Notes under the pieces: model-generated
The model's database searches: none
Seen by the model: the letters and a program-made list of their open reading frames with translations, nothing else
What the model was told of the DNA's origin: nothing
Position numbers and translations under genes: made by a program
In this document: positions 8,990 through 19,887 of the stretch, piece after piece
Position numbering within the stretch: position 1 is the first letter of the stretch
How the letters are laid out: the number at the start of each line of letters is the position of its first letter
Origin: Nymphaea colorata
Taxonomy: Eukaryota > Streptophyta > Magnoliopsida > Nymphaeales > Nymphaeaceae
NCBI RefSeq assembly: GCF_008831285.2
Contig: NC_045148.1
Span: 17,213,002 to 17,277,001, forward strand
Direction: 5' to 3'
DNA: 64,000 bases

Positions 8990-11854
8990 TGTCACGATCC
9001 AATTTTTGACACCATTTTTTTTTCATTTCTATAATAGCGAAAGCAACATTGTCATGACCAAAACTTAAACAAATCAAACACATTAGTTTATTTCAAAAGT
9101 AAAACACTTGGACCCAAACAACTAAAATAAACACAAATCCCAAAACCGATGCAGTGTCTAGACTACCAATGCCCGTCCATCACAAGACTGAGGTCGTCAC
9201 TCCATGAGCCATAATCTATCAAGAACTACATGTAGAGATAGAAAGAAGGGTCAGAATTCCTTTGAGAATGGAAAAATCCAGCTATGAATGGAACATGGCC
9301 CAACAAAATAATATTTGATTTTGTAAAACAAATTTATATAAGGGTCTTATTAACCACAACCATACGTCTCCAAATCTTAACACCTATTAGAGTTACATCA
9401 CATTATCAAAAACGAGGTGTGCACAACCTCCAAATATTCGTAGACTTCCAACCGTAGCCCATCATTACAATGAGTATGGTCATCGTGCCGAGTAACAACA
9501 GAAAACCCCGTGGACACAACTCACAGCCAGAACAGAACATCTTCACCAGGCGATCCAACAGATTGAGGGTAACCTGCAGTGAAGGCTCCTGAGATATCCC
9601 AAATCGCCGCTGCAGCAGCAGGCTCCAACCACCGGGGTTACCCGAAGTGGTAGACCGGCCCCTCTAGGCAACCGGGGTGAGGGACCAGGAGATGCGTTGC
9701 TCTCCAATAGAAACAGGACAGAATCCCAGGCCCTTGTGCCGCCCAATATCCTGTGGGCCCTCTAGTGCAGACAAAGGAGTGTGCGACAACAGTGAGTTCA
9801 CGTGCACCACTACCTCCCGGGACCAAACCAAACACTGGGCAAAAACACAAGCTCGCACTCGCACATACACATACACAGTCCACGTTTCACCTTTGAAATT
9901 CGAATGTGAGGGTTTATCATCACTAGACATCGTCTATTACCTTTCACAGAAACCACCTTTAGGCTCGGTTTTCTAAATAGAAGTAATAAGACATTTTCAA
10001 CTTAATTTAATGGCAACAAAGCAAAGTCGAATAGACATGCATCAATACAGAGCATATCACGTTCAAAAATAATAATATTGTGATCATCATATAGAAACAT
10101 GAGATTTACATTTAAAACAAACTAAGGGCATCAAGGAGCATTAAGCATAATATTTCACTTTTCCACTGAAATTGCAAACTAATTTAATAAAAACCCCCTT
10201 TTGCAATTTTTAAGAACTTAGAGGGTACCAATTCGTTATTTCGTATGAAATGTCCGGCTCATGTTGAAAATAACTTTCACAAGCCTCTTTTTGCAAAAGT
10301 TTTTAACAAAAACGTCGTGGCATGAAATTTTAAAAATTATAACAGTTTTTTCTGAAAATTTCACTAATAAGGTGGACTAATTTTGAAAATTCCCAAATTT
10401 GATATAAATATGGTCAAATGCTCGTTCTTTTCTCATTTCACGCCCATGTGACTCTCTCCTCACACCAGCTCCTTCCTCCTCTCGTTTGACCGACGGTGGC
10501 TTCCACTACTTCTTCAGCCACCCAAAACCAGCACAACGGGGGAGAAGAGTTCGTCTTTCTCCTGCGGGTTCTGACGCCACAGTTCCCCACGAGATTTCCT
10601 TCCTCTTCTCCTCGTTCGTCCGGCGGTGGAGTTCCCTCCGATCTTCAAAGAAAACCGGAACCAGCGAGAGGGGTTCGGTCTTCCTCTTCCTGCGTTAGGA
10701 TCTCTCACAGTCACGACCACCAACCGGCATATCGACGGCCTCCGCTGCAGCCGCCTCCTCCTTTGCTCTCGTTTTTCTGCCTCACCACCATGTGGAAGAT
10801 AGCCTCCCAACCTAGGAGCTTCAAGGGCATCCTTCTCCGTCTCCATCTTGCTGCAACAGGGAGGAACCGACTGACGAAGAGGCGAGACAGGTCCTGCTCG
10901 CCGCTAGAGCAGAAGGTATTTCCTTCTCCCCCCATCCCCCCTTTTTTTGTTTAGTATCATAGTAGGTTCGGGAAGACGATAGTCTTTCCACTTCAGTTTT
11001 GTATCGCATGCTCTATGGCCAGACCCTCCGTGTGAGGGTTCTGGTATACTAATTTCCCTTTTTTTTTTCTTCTATATCAGATTTGCATACTCTGTATAGG
11101 GTTGATTCTAGTCTCAGCTTCTCACGAATGGAATCACCACAGAAAACAAGTAGAAACAACATAGAATGTCATGCTTCGCCCTACACACCTCACATGCTTC
11201 ATTTTGTTTTTCTTTGAATCAGAAATATCTAGAAATAAGAACACTGTATTCCCTTTTCATCATGCAACCATTCAAACATGGAATCATATTTAGGCATGTA
11301 CAGTTCCATCGTTAAATCATGCAAAACTATATATATCTATCAATCTGTAGTAAAAGAAAAATACAAGGGCTTCATGCTATATTCATAACTGAATATTCCC
11401 ATACCTTTCAAAATTTGAGATAACTTTCCAACTGCATCCCTCTTGTGCTTCTGGTTCTTTTCCAGCAGCCACCAACCTTGATCTTCTCCAAGAAGAGAGC
11501 AGAAATGAGGACCGTCCTCTCACTTTCTCTCTCTCTCTCTCTCAATTTCTCTTTTGCTAGTCGTTCTCCTCTATGGCTGCAGTAAAAAGGAAATGTTCAT
11601 TTTTTGTAAAATTGGATTAAATAAACCCCTTTCAAGCCTCCCACAAGGAAAGAAATTATCTTTCAGTTTTCCTTCCAATCTCTTTTAATGTTTTTAGTTA
11701 GTAACCTTTTCATTTCTTTCCATAATTTGTCCCCTTGATGATAAACTTATAGTTTCTCAATATTTTTATCCATCATTTAATCTACTATTTATAATTCCTC
11801 CCCAAATTACCGTTTCAATTTTTAAAGAAAGGAAAGAGAAACGTGGGCTTTACA
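8990..11854 (-). repeat. Element A 3' LTR (left copy)
   Basis: A 2865 bp LTR matching the B and C LTRs in reverse orientation. Its plus-strand left end TGTCACGATCC corresponds to the 3' end of B's LTR. It contains a TATA-like GATATAAATA (10401-10410) on the plus, antisense, strand followed by a CT-rich GC-richer leader (10440-10950). A short (TC)n lies near 11525. The partner LTR at 34333-35769 lacks the part equivalent to about 10237-11657. Confidence 0.9.
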
Positions 11855-11867
11855 TCCTTCCCCCCTA
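11855..11867 (-). promoter_or_regulatory. Element A polypurine tract
   Basis: Minus strand TAGGGGGGAAGGA directly abuts the LTR. Such a purine run primes plus-strand DNA synthesis in LTR retrotransposons. B has the equivalent at 31549-31560 and C at 57325-57337. Confidence 0.75.
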
Positions 11868-11928
11868 AAAAGAAATTTTGTTCTTGAAATTTGAGCGTAC
11901 CGTATTGGAATAATTGGGGATAACTCTT

Positions 11929-14900
11929 TCACATATCCTCTTCTGGCTCCCACGTGCATTCCTTAATGCCATGATGTTGCCATTCCATTTGAACTAGTGG
12001 GTTGGTCTTCTTTCGCAACACATGCTCCTTTCGGTCTACGATCCGAAGCGGTTTTTCTTCTGCAGTCATATCCTCTTGCAAATCAATTTCTTCATAGTCT
12101 ATCACATGCGAAGGATCAGGTATGTACTTCCTTAGCATCGACAAGTGAAATACTGGATGAACATGACAATATTGTGGTGGAAGTGCAATTCGATATGCAA
12201 CCTCTCCAACTTTCTCTAGAATCTCGAACATACCAATGCATCTTGGACTCAATTTTCCCTTCTTTCCGAATTGCAAAACACTCTTGGTGAGTGATATCTT
12301 GACAAATACATGATCTCCAACTTCAAAAGCTAGCTTTCTTCGTCATTGGTTTGCATAACTCTTTTGTCGACTCTGAGGAGCCAAAAGTTTCTTTCTAATC
12401 ATGTTGACTTGGTCAGTGTAGTGTTGGATTACTAAAGGATCCTCAATCTTGTTGTCTCCTATCTCAGTCCAACATGACGGTGATCTACAAGGTCGGCCAT
12501 AGAGAGCTTCAAACGGTGTTATTCCAATGTTAGAATGATAGTTATTGTTGTAGGCAAATTCGGCCAACTTTAATGTTTATCCCATTCACCTTTCCATTGC
12601 AACACACAAACTTTTAACATATCCTCATGAGTCTGAATGGTTCGCTCAGATTGCCCATCTGTTTGTGGATGAAATGTTGTACTCAGTTTCAATTTTGTTC
12701 GCAATGCTTCCTGTAACCTTCCCTAGAACATGGAAGTAAATCTTGGATCTCTGTCGGAGATGATTGATTTAGGAATTCCATGAAGTCTTACAATTTCATC
12801 AACATACAAATCAGCTAGACTTTCAAGTGATTGTGAAATCTTGATATAAAGAAAATGTGCAGATTTAGTTAAGCGGTGCACCACTACCTAAATAGCATCG
12901 TATTGTCGTCGAGTATGTGGTAACCCCACTATTAAATCCATGGTGATGTCTTCCCATTTTCATTGATGAATCTCTATCTGTTGCATCAAGCCACTCGGTT
13001 TCTGATGTTCCACTTTAATCTGTTGACACACAAAACATCGTGAGACGAACTCAGCAACCTCTTTCTTCATTCCTAGCCACCAAAAGTTTATTTTTAAATT
13101 TTGATACATCTTGGTGCTTCCTGGATGTATAGTGTATCTTGTTTTGTGCGCCTCTTCTAGCACCTTGTTTTTTACCTCTGGATCATTCGGAACCCACAAT
13201 CTACCGTTGAACCGTACAGATCCATCATCATCTTCAGAATAAGGAGTTTCTTCCTTCTTGTGATGCTCAAGTCTCAACTTTACATATTTAGGGCTCTGTT
13301 TTTGTTTCTCAATAATTTCCTCAAGGAATCTATCTTTAATTATTCCAGCACACTTCACATTTTCATTATCATCTCACAATGGATGTCATTGTTCAAAGTC
13401 TTCCACCAAATTCCATGTCTGCATTAACAATCCATCAGTTTTAGCAGCCATCTTTCTGCTGAGTGCATCAGCCACCACATTGGCCTTTCCTGGATGATAC
13501 TTTATCTTAAAGTCATAATCTTTAAGATATTCCAGCCACCTTCTCTATCTTAGGTTCAGTTCCTTCTGCGAGAACAAATATTTGAGAGATTTGTGGTCAG
13601 AAAATACTTCAAATTCCACAGCATAGAGGTAATGTCTCTATATTTTTAGTGCAAATACTACAACACCTAATTCCAAATCATATGTTGGATAGTTTTTCTT
13701 ATGTGTTTTCAGTTGCCTAGAGGCATATACTATGACTTTGTCTCTTTGCATAAGCACGACACCATAACCTGTTCCTGACGCATCAGTATATACCACAACT
13801 CCTTTCCTCCCATTTGACAGTGTTAGAATTTTGGCATTTGTCAAATTGTCCTTCAATGTTTGGAAAGTCTTGACATTCTTCTGTCCATGTAAATTTGATG
13901 CATTTTCGTATCAATTTAGTCATTGAGGTCACCATTTTTGAGAAATCCTGAATGAACTTCCTGTAGTAACCTGCCAAAGTAAGAAAACTTTTGATTTCTG
14001 TCACATTAGTTTGCACATTCCATTGTTGCACAGCTTCTGCTTTGGCTGGATCAACTGCCACTCTCTCCTTAGAGATTATGTGTCCCCAAAAATTTACTTT
14101 GTCTAACCAAAACTCACACTTGGAATACTTAGCATACAGTTGATGTTGTCTCAATATCTTCATCACTAGCTCAAGATGTACCGCATATGATGCTTCACAC
14201 TCTGAGTACATTAGTACATCGTCAATGAACACTATGACGAATCAGTCTAAGTACTCGTGAAATATCCGATTCATGAGATCCATAAAAGTTGCTGGGGCAT
14301 TTTGAGTCCGAATGGCATCACTCAAAACTCATAATGCTCATAACATGTGCGAAATGCTATTTTGGGAATATCTTCTTCCTTAATTCGCAATTGATGGTAT
14401 CCCGACCTCAAGTCTATCTTAGAAAACACCTTTGCTTCCTTTAATTGATCGAATAAATCTTCGATTCTAGGCAATGGATATCTGTTCTTGATTGTAACCT
14501 GATTCAACATTCGGTAGTCAATACATAACCGCATTGACCCATCCTTCATCTTCACAAACAGGACCGGTGCTCCCCAAGGTGACACACTTGGACGGATGAA
14601 TCCTTTGCTGGCTAAATCTTGGATCTGTTTCTTTAATTCTTCCAGTTCTGCTGGTGCCATTCTATATGGAGCCATAGAAATAGGTACAATTCTTGGTATC
14701 AACTCGATGCCAAACTCCACCTCTCGTACAAGAGGCAATCTGGGTAAATCTTCAGGGAACACGTTTGCGAACTCCTTCACCGTACGCACCTCACTGATGG
14801 GTTTTAATTTCTGGTCGATTGTATCCATTCTAACCAAATAGGTAGTGCACCCATTTTCCAAGTATTTCATTGCCTTAACTGCTGAGACAATTAGCTTTCT

Positions 14901-15239
14901 TTGATCTAGGAGCGTTTTTATCGCAAATTCGATCCTTTGAGCGTTCTCCAACTGAATCTCCAACTTTTTCTTTCTGCAATCTATCGTCGCATAGTGATGA
15001 TATAACCAATCTATTCCTAGGATTACATCATTCCCCATCATATTTATTACCACAAGCTTTGTTGGTAATAAATATCCATGTATTTCTATTTTCACATTTT
15101 CTAAATACGTTTTGCACGTGTCTTTGTTTCCCATGGGTGTAGCAACTAACAATTCATAAGGCATATTCTTCCCTTCTAACTGTAAAAGTTTAGCAAATCT
15201 CTTAGAAACAAAGGAATGTGATGCACTAGAGTCAAACAA
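11929..15239 (-). pseudogene. Element A pol: protease, RT, RNase H, integrase, chromodomain (broken)
   Basis: Read on the minus strand: the protease region has [11 protein letters not shown] (DSG active site changed to DSS). RT has [20 protein letters not shown] and FIDDVLMYS. RNase H has [13 protein letters not shown]. The integrase zinc region has CFVCQQIKVEH and continues to [10 protein letters not shown]-like sequence. The C-terminus has PVFHLSMLRKYIPD and VQMEWQHHGIKECTWEPEED, a chromodomain-like end. The coding is split into pieces (15239-14322, 14232-13783, 13856-13638, 13358-12960, 12567-12343, 12276-11929) by frameshifts and stops. The terminal stop position of B and C is altered, and an earlier TGA ends the frame. 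Confidence 0.9.
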
Positions 15240-15379
15240 AATATGAGCCCAATGAGAATGTAAAAGAAAGGTACCTTTCTAACTGTAAAAGTTTAGCAAA
15301 TCTCTTAGAAACATAACAATGTGATGCACTAGAGTCAAACAAAATATGAGCCCAATGAGAATGTACAAGAAGGGTACCT
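15174..15379 (-). repeat. 103 bp tandem duplication at the gag-pol junction of element A
   Basis: The segment with CTAACTGTAAAAGTTTAGCA ... CCCAATGAGAATG occurs twice in direct order with a period near 103 bp (AAC at 15178 and again at 15281). B and C have one copy. The second copy continues into the normal AAGAAGGGTACCTT sequence. It arose inside this element and breaks the reading frame. Confidence 0.8.
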
Positions 15380-15631
15380 TCAATCAGGTCAGTGGATCTC
15401 AGATTCTCAACCGTGAACTCTCCCAGCTACTTTCTTCTGTGCTGGTTAGTTGCCTGCACCACGCCTCTGCTCAGCCTCTTTCTTCTTCGGGCACTCACAA
15501 ATATAATGTCATTGCGTTCTGCAGTAGAGACATGCCCCGACATCTCTATAACATGTTTTACCGGGAGGTTGGCGATGACATTTGGGGCATTCCTCGTCCG
15601 GCCTGGATGCTGATGGCCTCTATCTCTTGAA

Positions 15632-16150
15632 TTAGTCCCCTTGGTTCATCCTGTCACTGTGTCTCCTCTTGAACATGTTTGGCCTCGACTTAGACCGCAG
15701 AAATTCACTCCTCCTATCTGTCCCATGCATCCTGTTCCAATCTTCTTCGAAATGGGTAGCCTTGTCAATTGAGTCGTCCAGATCTCTTGGACGACTACCC
15801 ATTACTTTGCTCTGCAATCCATTTTGAAGTCCTCTAATGAACTTATTTGCTCTGTCCGTATCAGAAGTATACACATGGGGGCAGTACTTTTCCAAGTGTA
15901 TGAATTTGACGACGTATTAATGCAGACTCATACTCCTTTGTTGAAGCTCCAAGAATTCTTGTATGTGTTTCTCTCATGTGAAGGCTGAGATGTAAGCATG
16001 TGTGAAGGCTTCCTTGAATTCTTCCCAAGTCACTCCGTGATTTATGAACTTCACTTCACGGTGGGTCTGCCACCATTCTTCAGCATCTCCTTTTAGCATA
16101 AAGGTTCCATACTGAACCTTCTTGTTGTCAGGCATGTCCAGGGTGGTAAA
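15632..16150 (-). pseudogene. Element A gag remnant cut by element B
   Basis: Minus-strand pieces 16150-15974 and 15895-15632 encode the retrotransposon gag core: [49 protein letters not shown] and RPRDLDDSIDKATHFEEDW. The zinc-knuckle part that follows is degraded. Homology stops at FTTL near 16150, where element B begins. The first ~110 codons of gag seen in element C are not present on either side of B. Confidence 0.85.
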
Positions 16151-18508
16151 TGTAAGGCTCACAATTTCTCTCTTTCCTTATTATTTTAAAACTGTTAATG
16201 GAAATAGTTATGGAAAGAAAGGAGGGAGTTAGTAACTAAAAAAATAAATGAAAGAGGAAAAGGAAACTGAAAAATCATTTCCTTTCTTGGGAGAAACTGA
16301 AAGAAATTCGTATGGCAATGAGGGAGGCCTTGTAGAGGGTTTATTTAACCTCATTCTATAGAAAATGACCATTCCTTTTACTGCAGCCATTGAGGAGAGG
16401 GTCCAGTGGCAGGAAATTCAAGAGAAAGAGAAGGAGAAATCCTCACATTTGCTCTCTTATGGTTGAGCTCAAGGAAAGGAGCTGCTGCTAGAAATCAATC
16501 CCGATTAACAGGTATGAGGATTTTCAGCCATGATTGTAGCATGAAGCCTTGTATTTTTGATTTCGTATAGAACATGTAAATCTATGTATGCATACGCCTA
16601 GAAATGAATCCAAGCACGAGATTCTAGAGATAAAACATGCTAGATTCAGACATATAATATATGGCCTGTCCGTTCTAGTTATGTTTGAAATACTTGGATT
16701 TCTGTATCATGATTGTGTGTACATTTATTCCATCCGTGAGGAATCAAGATCACTCACGACACCAAAACATAATACATCATCAAAAAAAAAAAAAAACATG
16801 GATGGGGTACGATTAATACCAAGAGGGTGAGACAGAATCCTGTTCTGTAATCCCCTCTCGTGAAGAAGGAAGCCTTGACCTCCTTGCTTCTGTCGTGGAT
16901 GTCGACAGAAAGGTCCACTTTTTCTGCAATCGTTCTGTTGAGGGAGAGCTTTGTGAGAGGGGAATGAAGGGAGAGACCGGTCGTTCCCGACCGTTCCACC
17001 ATGGCTTCCGGCGGAACCTCGTTGCAATTTCCCTGCATTGACGGAATCCAACGACGAGTCGAGAGTTGCGCTGCCCCTTTTGCTCTCTGGGCTGGTTAGC
17101 GGTGATTGCCGCTGCCGCTGGACCTTCCTTCTCCCTGTCGACTGGACGAGCAGGGATTTATCGAGACTTTTTCTCCTTTTTCTGCTGCACGCTGAAGACG
17201 GCTTGAGAGGAAGACAGCTCTCTCTCCCGTGTTCATTTCCCTTTGAAGACGATGGGAGTACTGGTGCGCCAGTGGAAGATCCACCGTCAGTCGAACGAGA
17301 AGAAGGAGGCGCCCTTGAGAGGAGAGAGAAAATTGGCCGAAAAATGAAGGGAAATTGAGGGTTCAATCGATTTTATAGCAAATTTTGAAATTTTTGAAAT
17401 TAGTCCTCCTTATTAGAGAAATCTTCGAAAAAGCTGTTATAATCTTTACACTTTCATGCCACAACATTTTTGTTAAAAACTTTTGCAAAATGAGGCTTGT
17501 GAAAGTTATTTTCAACATGAGCCGGATATTTCATACGAAATAGCGTATTAGTACCCTCTAAGTTCTTAAAAGTTGCAAAAAGAGGATTTTTATTAAATTG
17601 TTTGCGATTTTGGTGAAAAGCGAAATATTATGTTGTATTTGCTTTTTTTTTTTATGCCCTTTGTTTTGTGCATAATTTCAGGAAAGAAAAGGGTTCTCAG
17701 ATCTCTTGTTTTTAATTAATGATTACAATACGATTCTTTGAATTTTTGAACGTGAGATATCATGTATTGTTGTATGTTTACTCGACTTTGTTCTGTTGCC
17801 ATTAAATCAAGTTATGAAATGGCTTATTTCTGTTGTTTGGGAAACCGAGCCTAAGGGCGGTTTCCGTGAGAGGTAATAGAAGATGTCTAATGATGAGAAA
17901 CCCTCACTTTTGAAATTCGAAGGCGAAACATGGACTGTGTGCAATGGTTTATGCGAGTGCAAGCTTGTGTTTTGCCGAGTGTTTGGTTTTGTCCTGGGAG
18001 GTAGTGGCGCACATGAGCCCACTGTTGTCGCACACTCCTCTGGCTGTACTACAGGGCCCACAGGGTATTGGGCAGCACAAGGGCCCAGGTTTTTGCTGTT
18101 GTTGTAGGAGAGCGAGGCATCTCCTAGTTCCTCACCCCGTGTTCCTAGAGGGACCATGCTGCTGCAGCGGCGATCTGGGATATCTCAGGAGGCTTCACTT
18201 CAGGTACCCTCGATCTGTTGGATCGCCTGATGAAGATATGTTTTGTTCTGCCCGTGAGTGCCCATGGAGATTTTTGTTTTGCTCGGCATGATGATCATGA
18301 CATTGTCAGAGAACCACGGTTGGAAGTCTACGAATATTTTGGAGGTTTTGAACACCTCGTTTGTTTCTGAATCGTAACTGTAATATGTACTAAGAGTTGA
18401 AAACTTTTGTTTTACAAAACCAACTATTATTTCGTTGGGCCATGTTCCATTCATGGCTGGATTTTTCCATACTAAGAGGAATTCTGACTCTTCTTTATAT
18501 ATTTTCCA
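16151..18508 (+). repeat. Element B 5' LTR, first part
   Basis: This part aligns throughout with 31561-33925 of the 3' LTR (TGTAAGGC..., the A-run with CATGG near 16795, GAGCCGGATATTTC near 17520). Homology stops in the segment TTCTTTATAT at about 18500, where hAT sequence starts. A TATAAAAT box on the minus strand lies near 17370-17377. Confidence 0.92.
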
Positions 18509-18514
18509 ATGATA

Positions 18515-18640
18515 CCTGGGTGCGCCCAATTTGGAGCCGCACCCGCGTCAATGCGATGCGGGTGCAGGTTTGGGTGCGGGTGCGCTCCAGGTGTGCACCC
18601 AAATGGGTCGCGTGCGGTCAGCCACACCTGAATGAATTCG
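18515..18640 (+). repeat. hAT left subterminal repeats
   Basis: Dense short motifs occur in both orientations (GGTGCG, GCACCC, GCGGGTGC) within about 120 bp of the left end. The right end (26545-26632) has the matching CCGCAC/CCGGCACC array. Clustered subterminal motifs are where hAT transposases and host proteins bind in well-studied members, so this is the likely transposase-binding zone. Confidence 0.6.
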
Positions 18641-18719
18641 TCCATTTTCGGACGCGCACCTGCCCTTTTCTGTCAAAATTTTGGCCATTTTTACATGATT
18701 TTTAACTTAGGGGTTAGGG

Positions 18720-19262
18720 CACGCTCGGTTCTCTCCCTCTCATGCTCGGCTTCTCTGATTCTCTCCCTCTCGGCCTCTCTTTGCGAGACCGACGCTGTGC
18801 AGTGTGCTCCCTCTCTACGACGCTTGGTGTTGGGGAACAATCTGCTCCGGTGCTCCCTCTCTCCGCGACACTTGGAGAACTCTCTACAATCTGCTTCCTC
18901 TCTCTGTGCTGCTCCCTCACCCAGAACTTGCTACTCCCTCTCTGTGCGCTGCTCCCTCTCTGTGTGTTGCTCCCTCTCTCTGCGATGCCGCTCCTTCTCT
19001 CTACGCTGCTCCCTCTCTCTGCGATGCTTGGGGAACTCTCTGCTCTCTCTCTCTGTGCTGCTCCCTCACCCAGAACTCGTTGCTCCCTCTCTGCGATGCA
19101 GCGCCTTCTCTGTGCACTGCTCCGTCTCTCTGTGCTACTCCCTCACCCAGAACTCGTTGCTCCCTCTCTGTGCGGTGCTCCCTCTCTCTGCGATGCCGCG
19201 CCTTCTCTCTGCACTGCTCCCTCTCTCTGCGCTGCGTTCGGATTTGGGTAAACTCTCTCTCT
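18720..19262 (+). repeat. CT-rich minisatellite in the hAT leader (GCTCCCTCTCTCTGCGATGC-like)
   Basis: About twenty imperfect copies of a roughly 20-27 bp unit built from GCTCCCTCTCTCTG plus CGATGC, CACTGC or TGCTGC. A longer block CCCTCACCCAGAACT...GTTGCTCC recurs at least three times. It lies between the left end and the transposase gene. All three forward frames stay open for over 150 codons (Leu/Ser/Cys-rich), which follows from the repeat and is not evidence of a protein. Confidence 0.75.
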
Positions 19263-19887
19263 CACTCTTTGATATGTACTGGTTTGCACCTTTTTTTGTT
19301 TTTGACTGTTTCTAGGTAATGATCCAAGGACCTGGCACCTAACTAACATGATAAAGCCTGGATATCCTAACAGCTATACGCATAATAAGGATTGAGCCGA
19401 ACAAAATTTTAAAATTCGTACATATAACAACAGTACGACACATCACCATTGACACCCCAGCAACATGTGCCCACATATACTACTTTTTCATGCGAATGAA
19501 GGGTGTGCAAAGGTCGATGCTTATGCAAAATTGTCAAGTTGCTGATTCCTTCGAATAGTAAAGCATGACCTTGGATGCCTATGCCACACTTTTGGTTAGT
19601 TACTTAAAACTTTGGTTTTTGGTGACCACATGCAATTGCCTTTTCAGATCATCAATCTTCAAATTAATGATCATCTACTTCTTCCATATTGTATGATTTT
19701 ATATCTAAGGATATGTATTCTATAAACTGCTCTGGAATGATTAGCTATTTGAACATTTGTGCATTATGATTCTTAAGGTGGATGTCGATTTTATTTGCTT
19801 TGTCATGGTTAATCATTTTTTCCCTTTTAACTTTTGATTCAGTGTGGTCATTTAGTGAGTTGTATGACTTAACCTTCTCTATGTTAA

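Noticed and set aside
13638-13856. Overlapping RNase H pieces in element A considered as separate genes
   Set aside because: They are frameshifted parts of one pol gene, as shown by collinearity with B and C.
16725-17366. 213-codon minus-strand Ser/Arg-rich frame in the LTR (and equivalents in other LTRs)
   Set aside because: Not called a gene: the frame is not kept between subfamilies. The upstream TATA is reported as a finding instead.
18804-19319. 171-codon Leu/Ser/Cys-rich frame
   Set aside because: Product of the CT-rich minisatellite; three frames are open at once.
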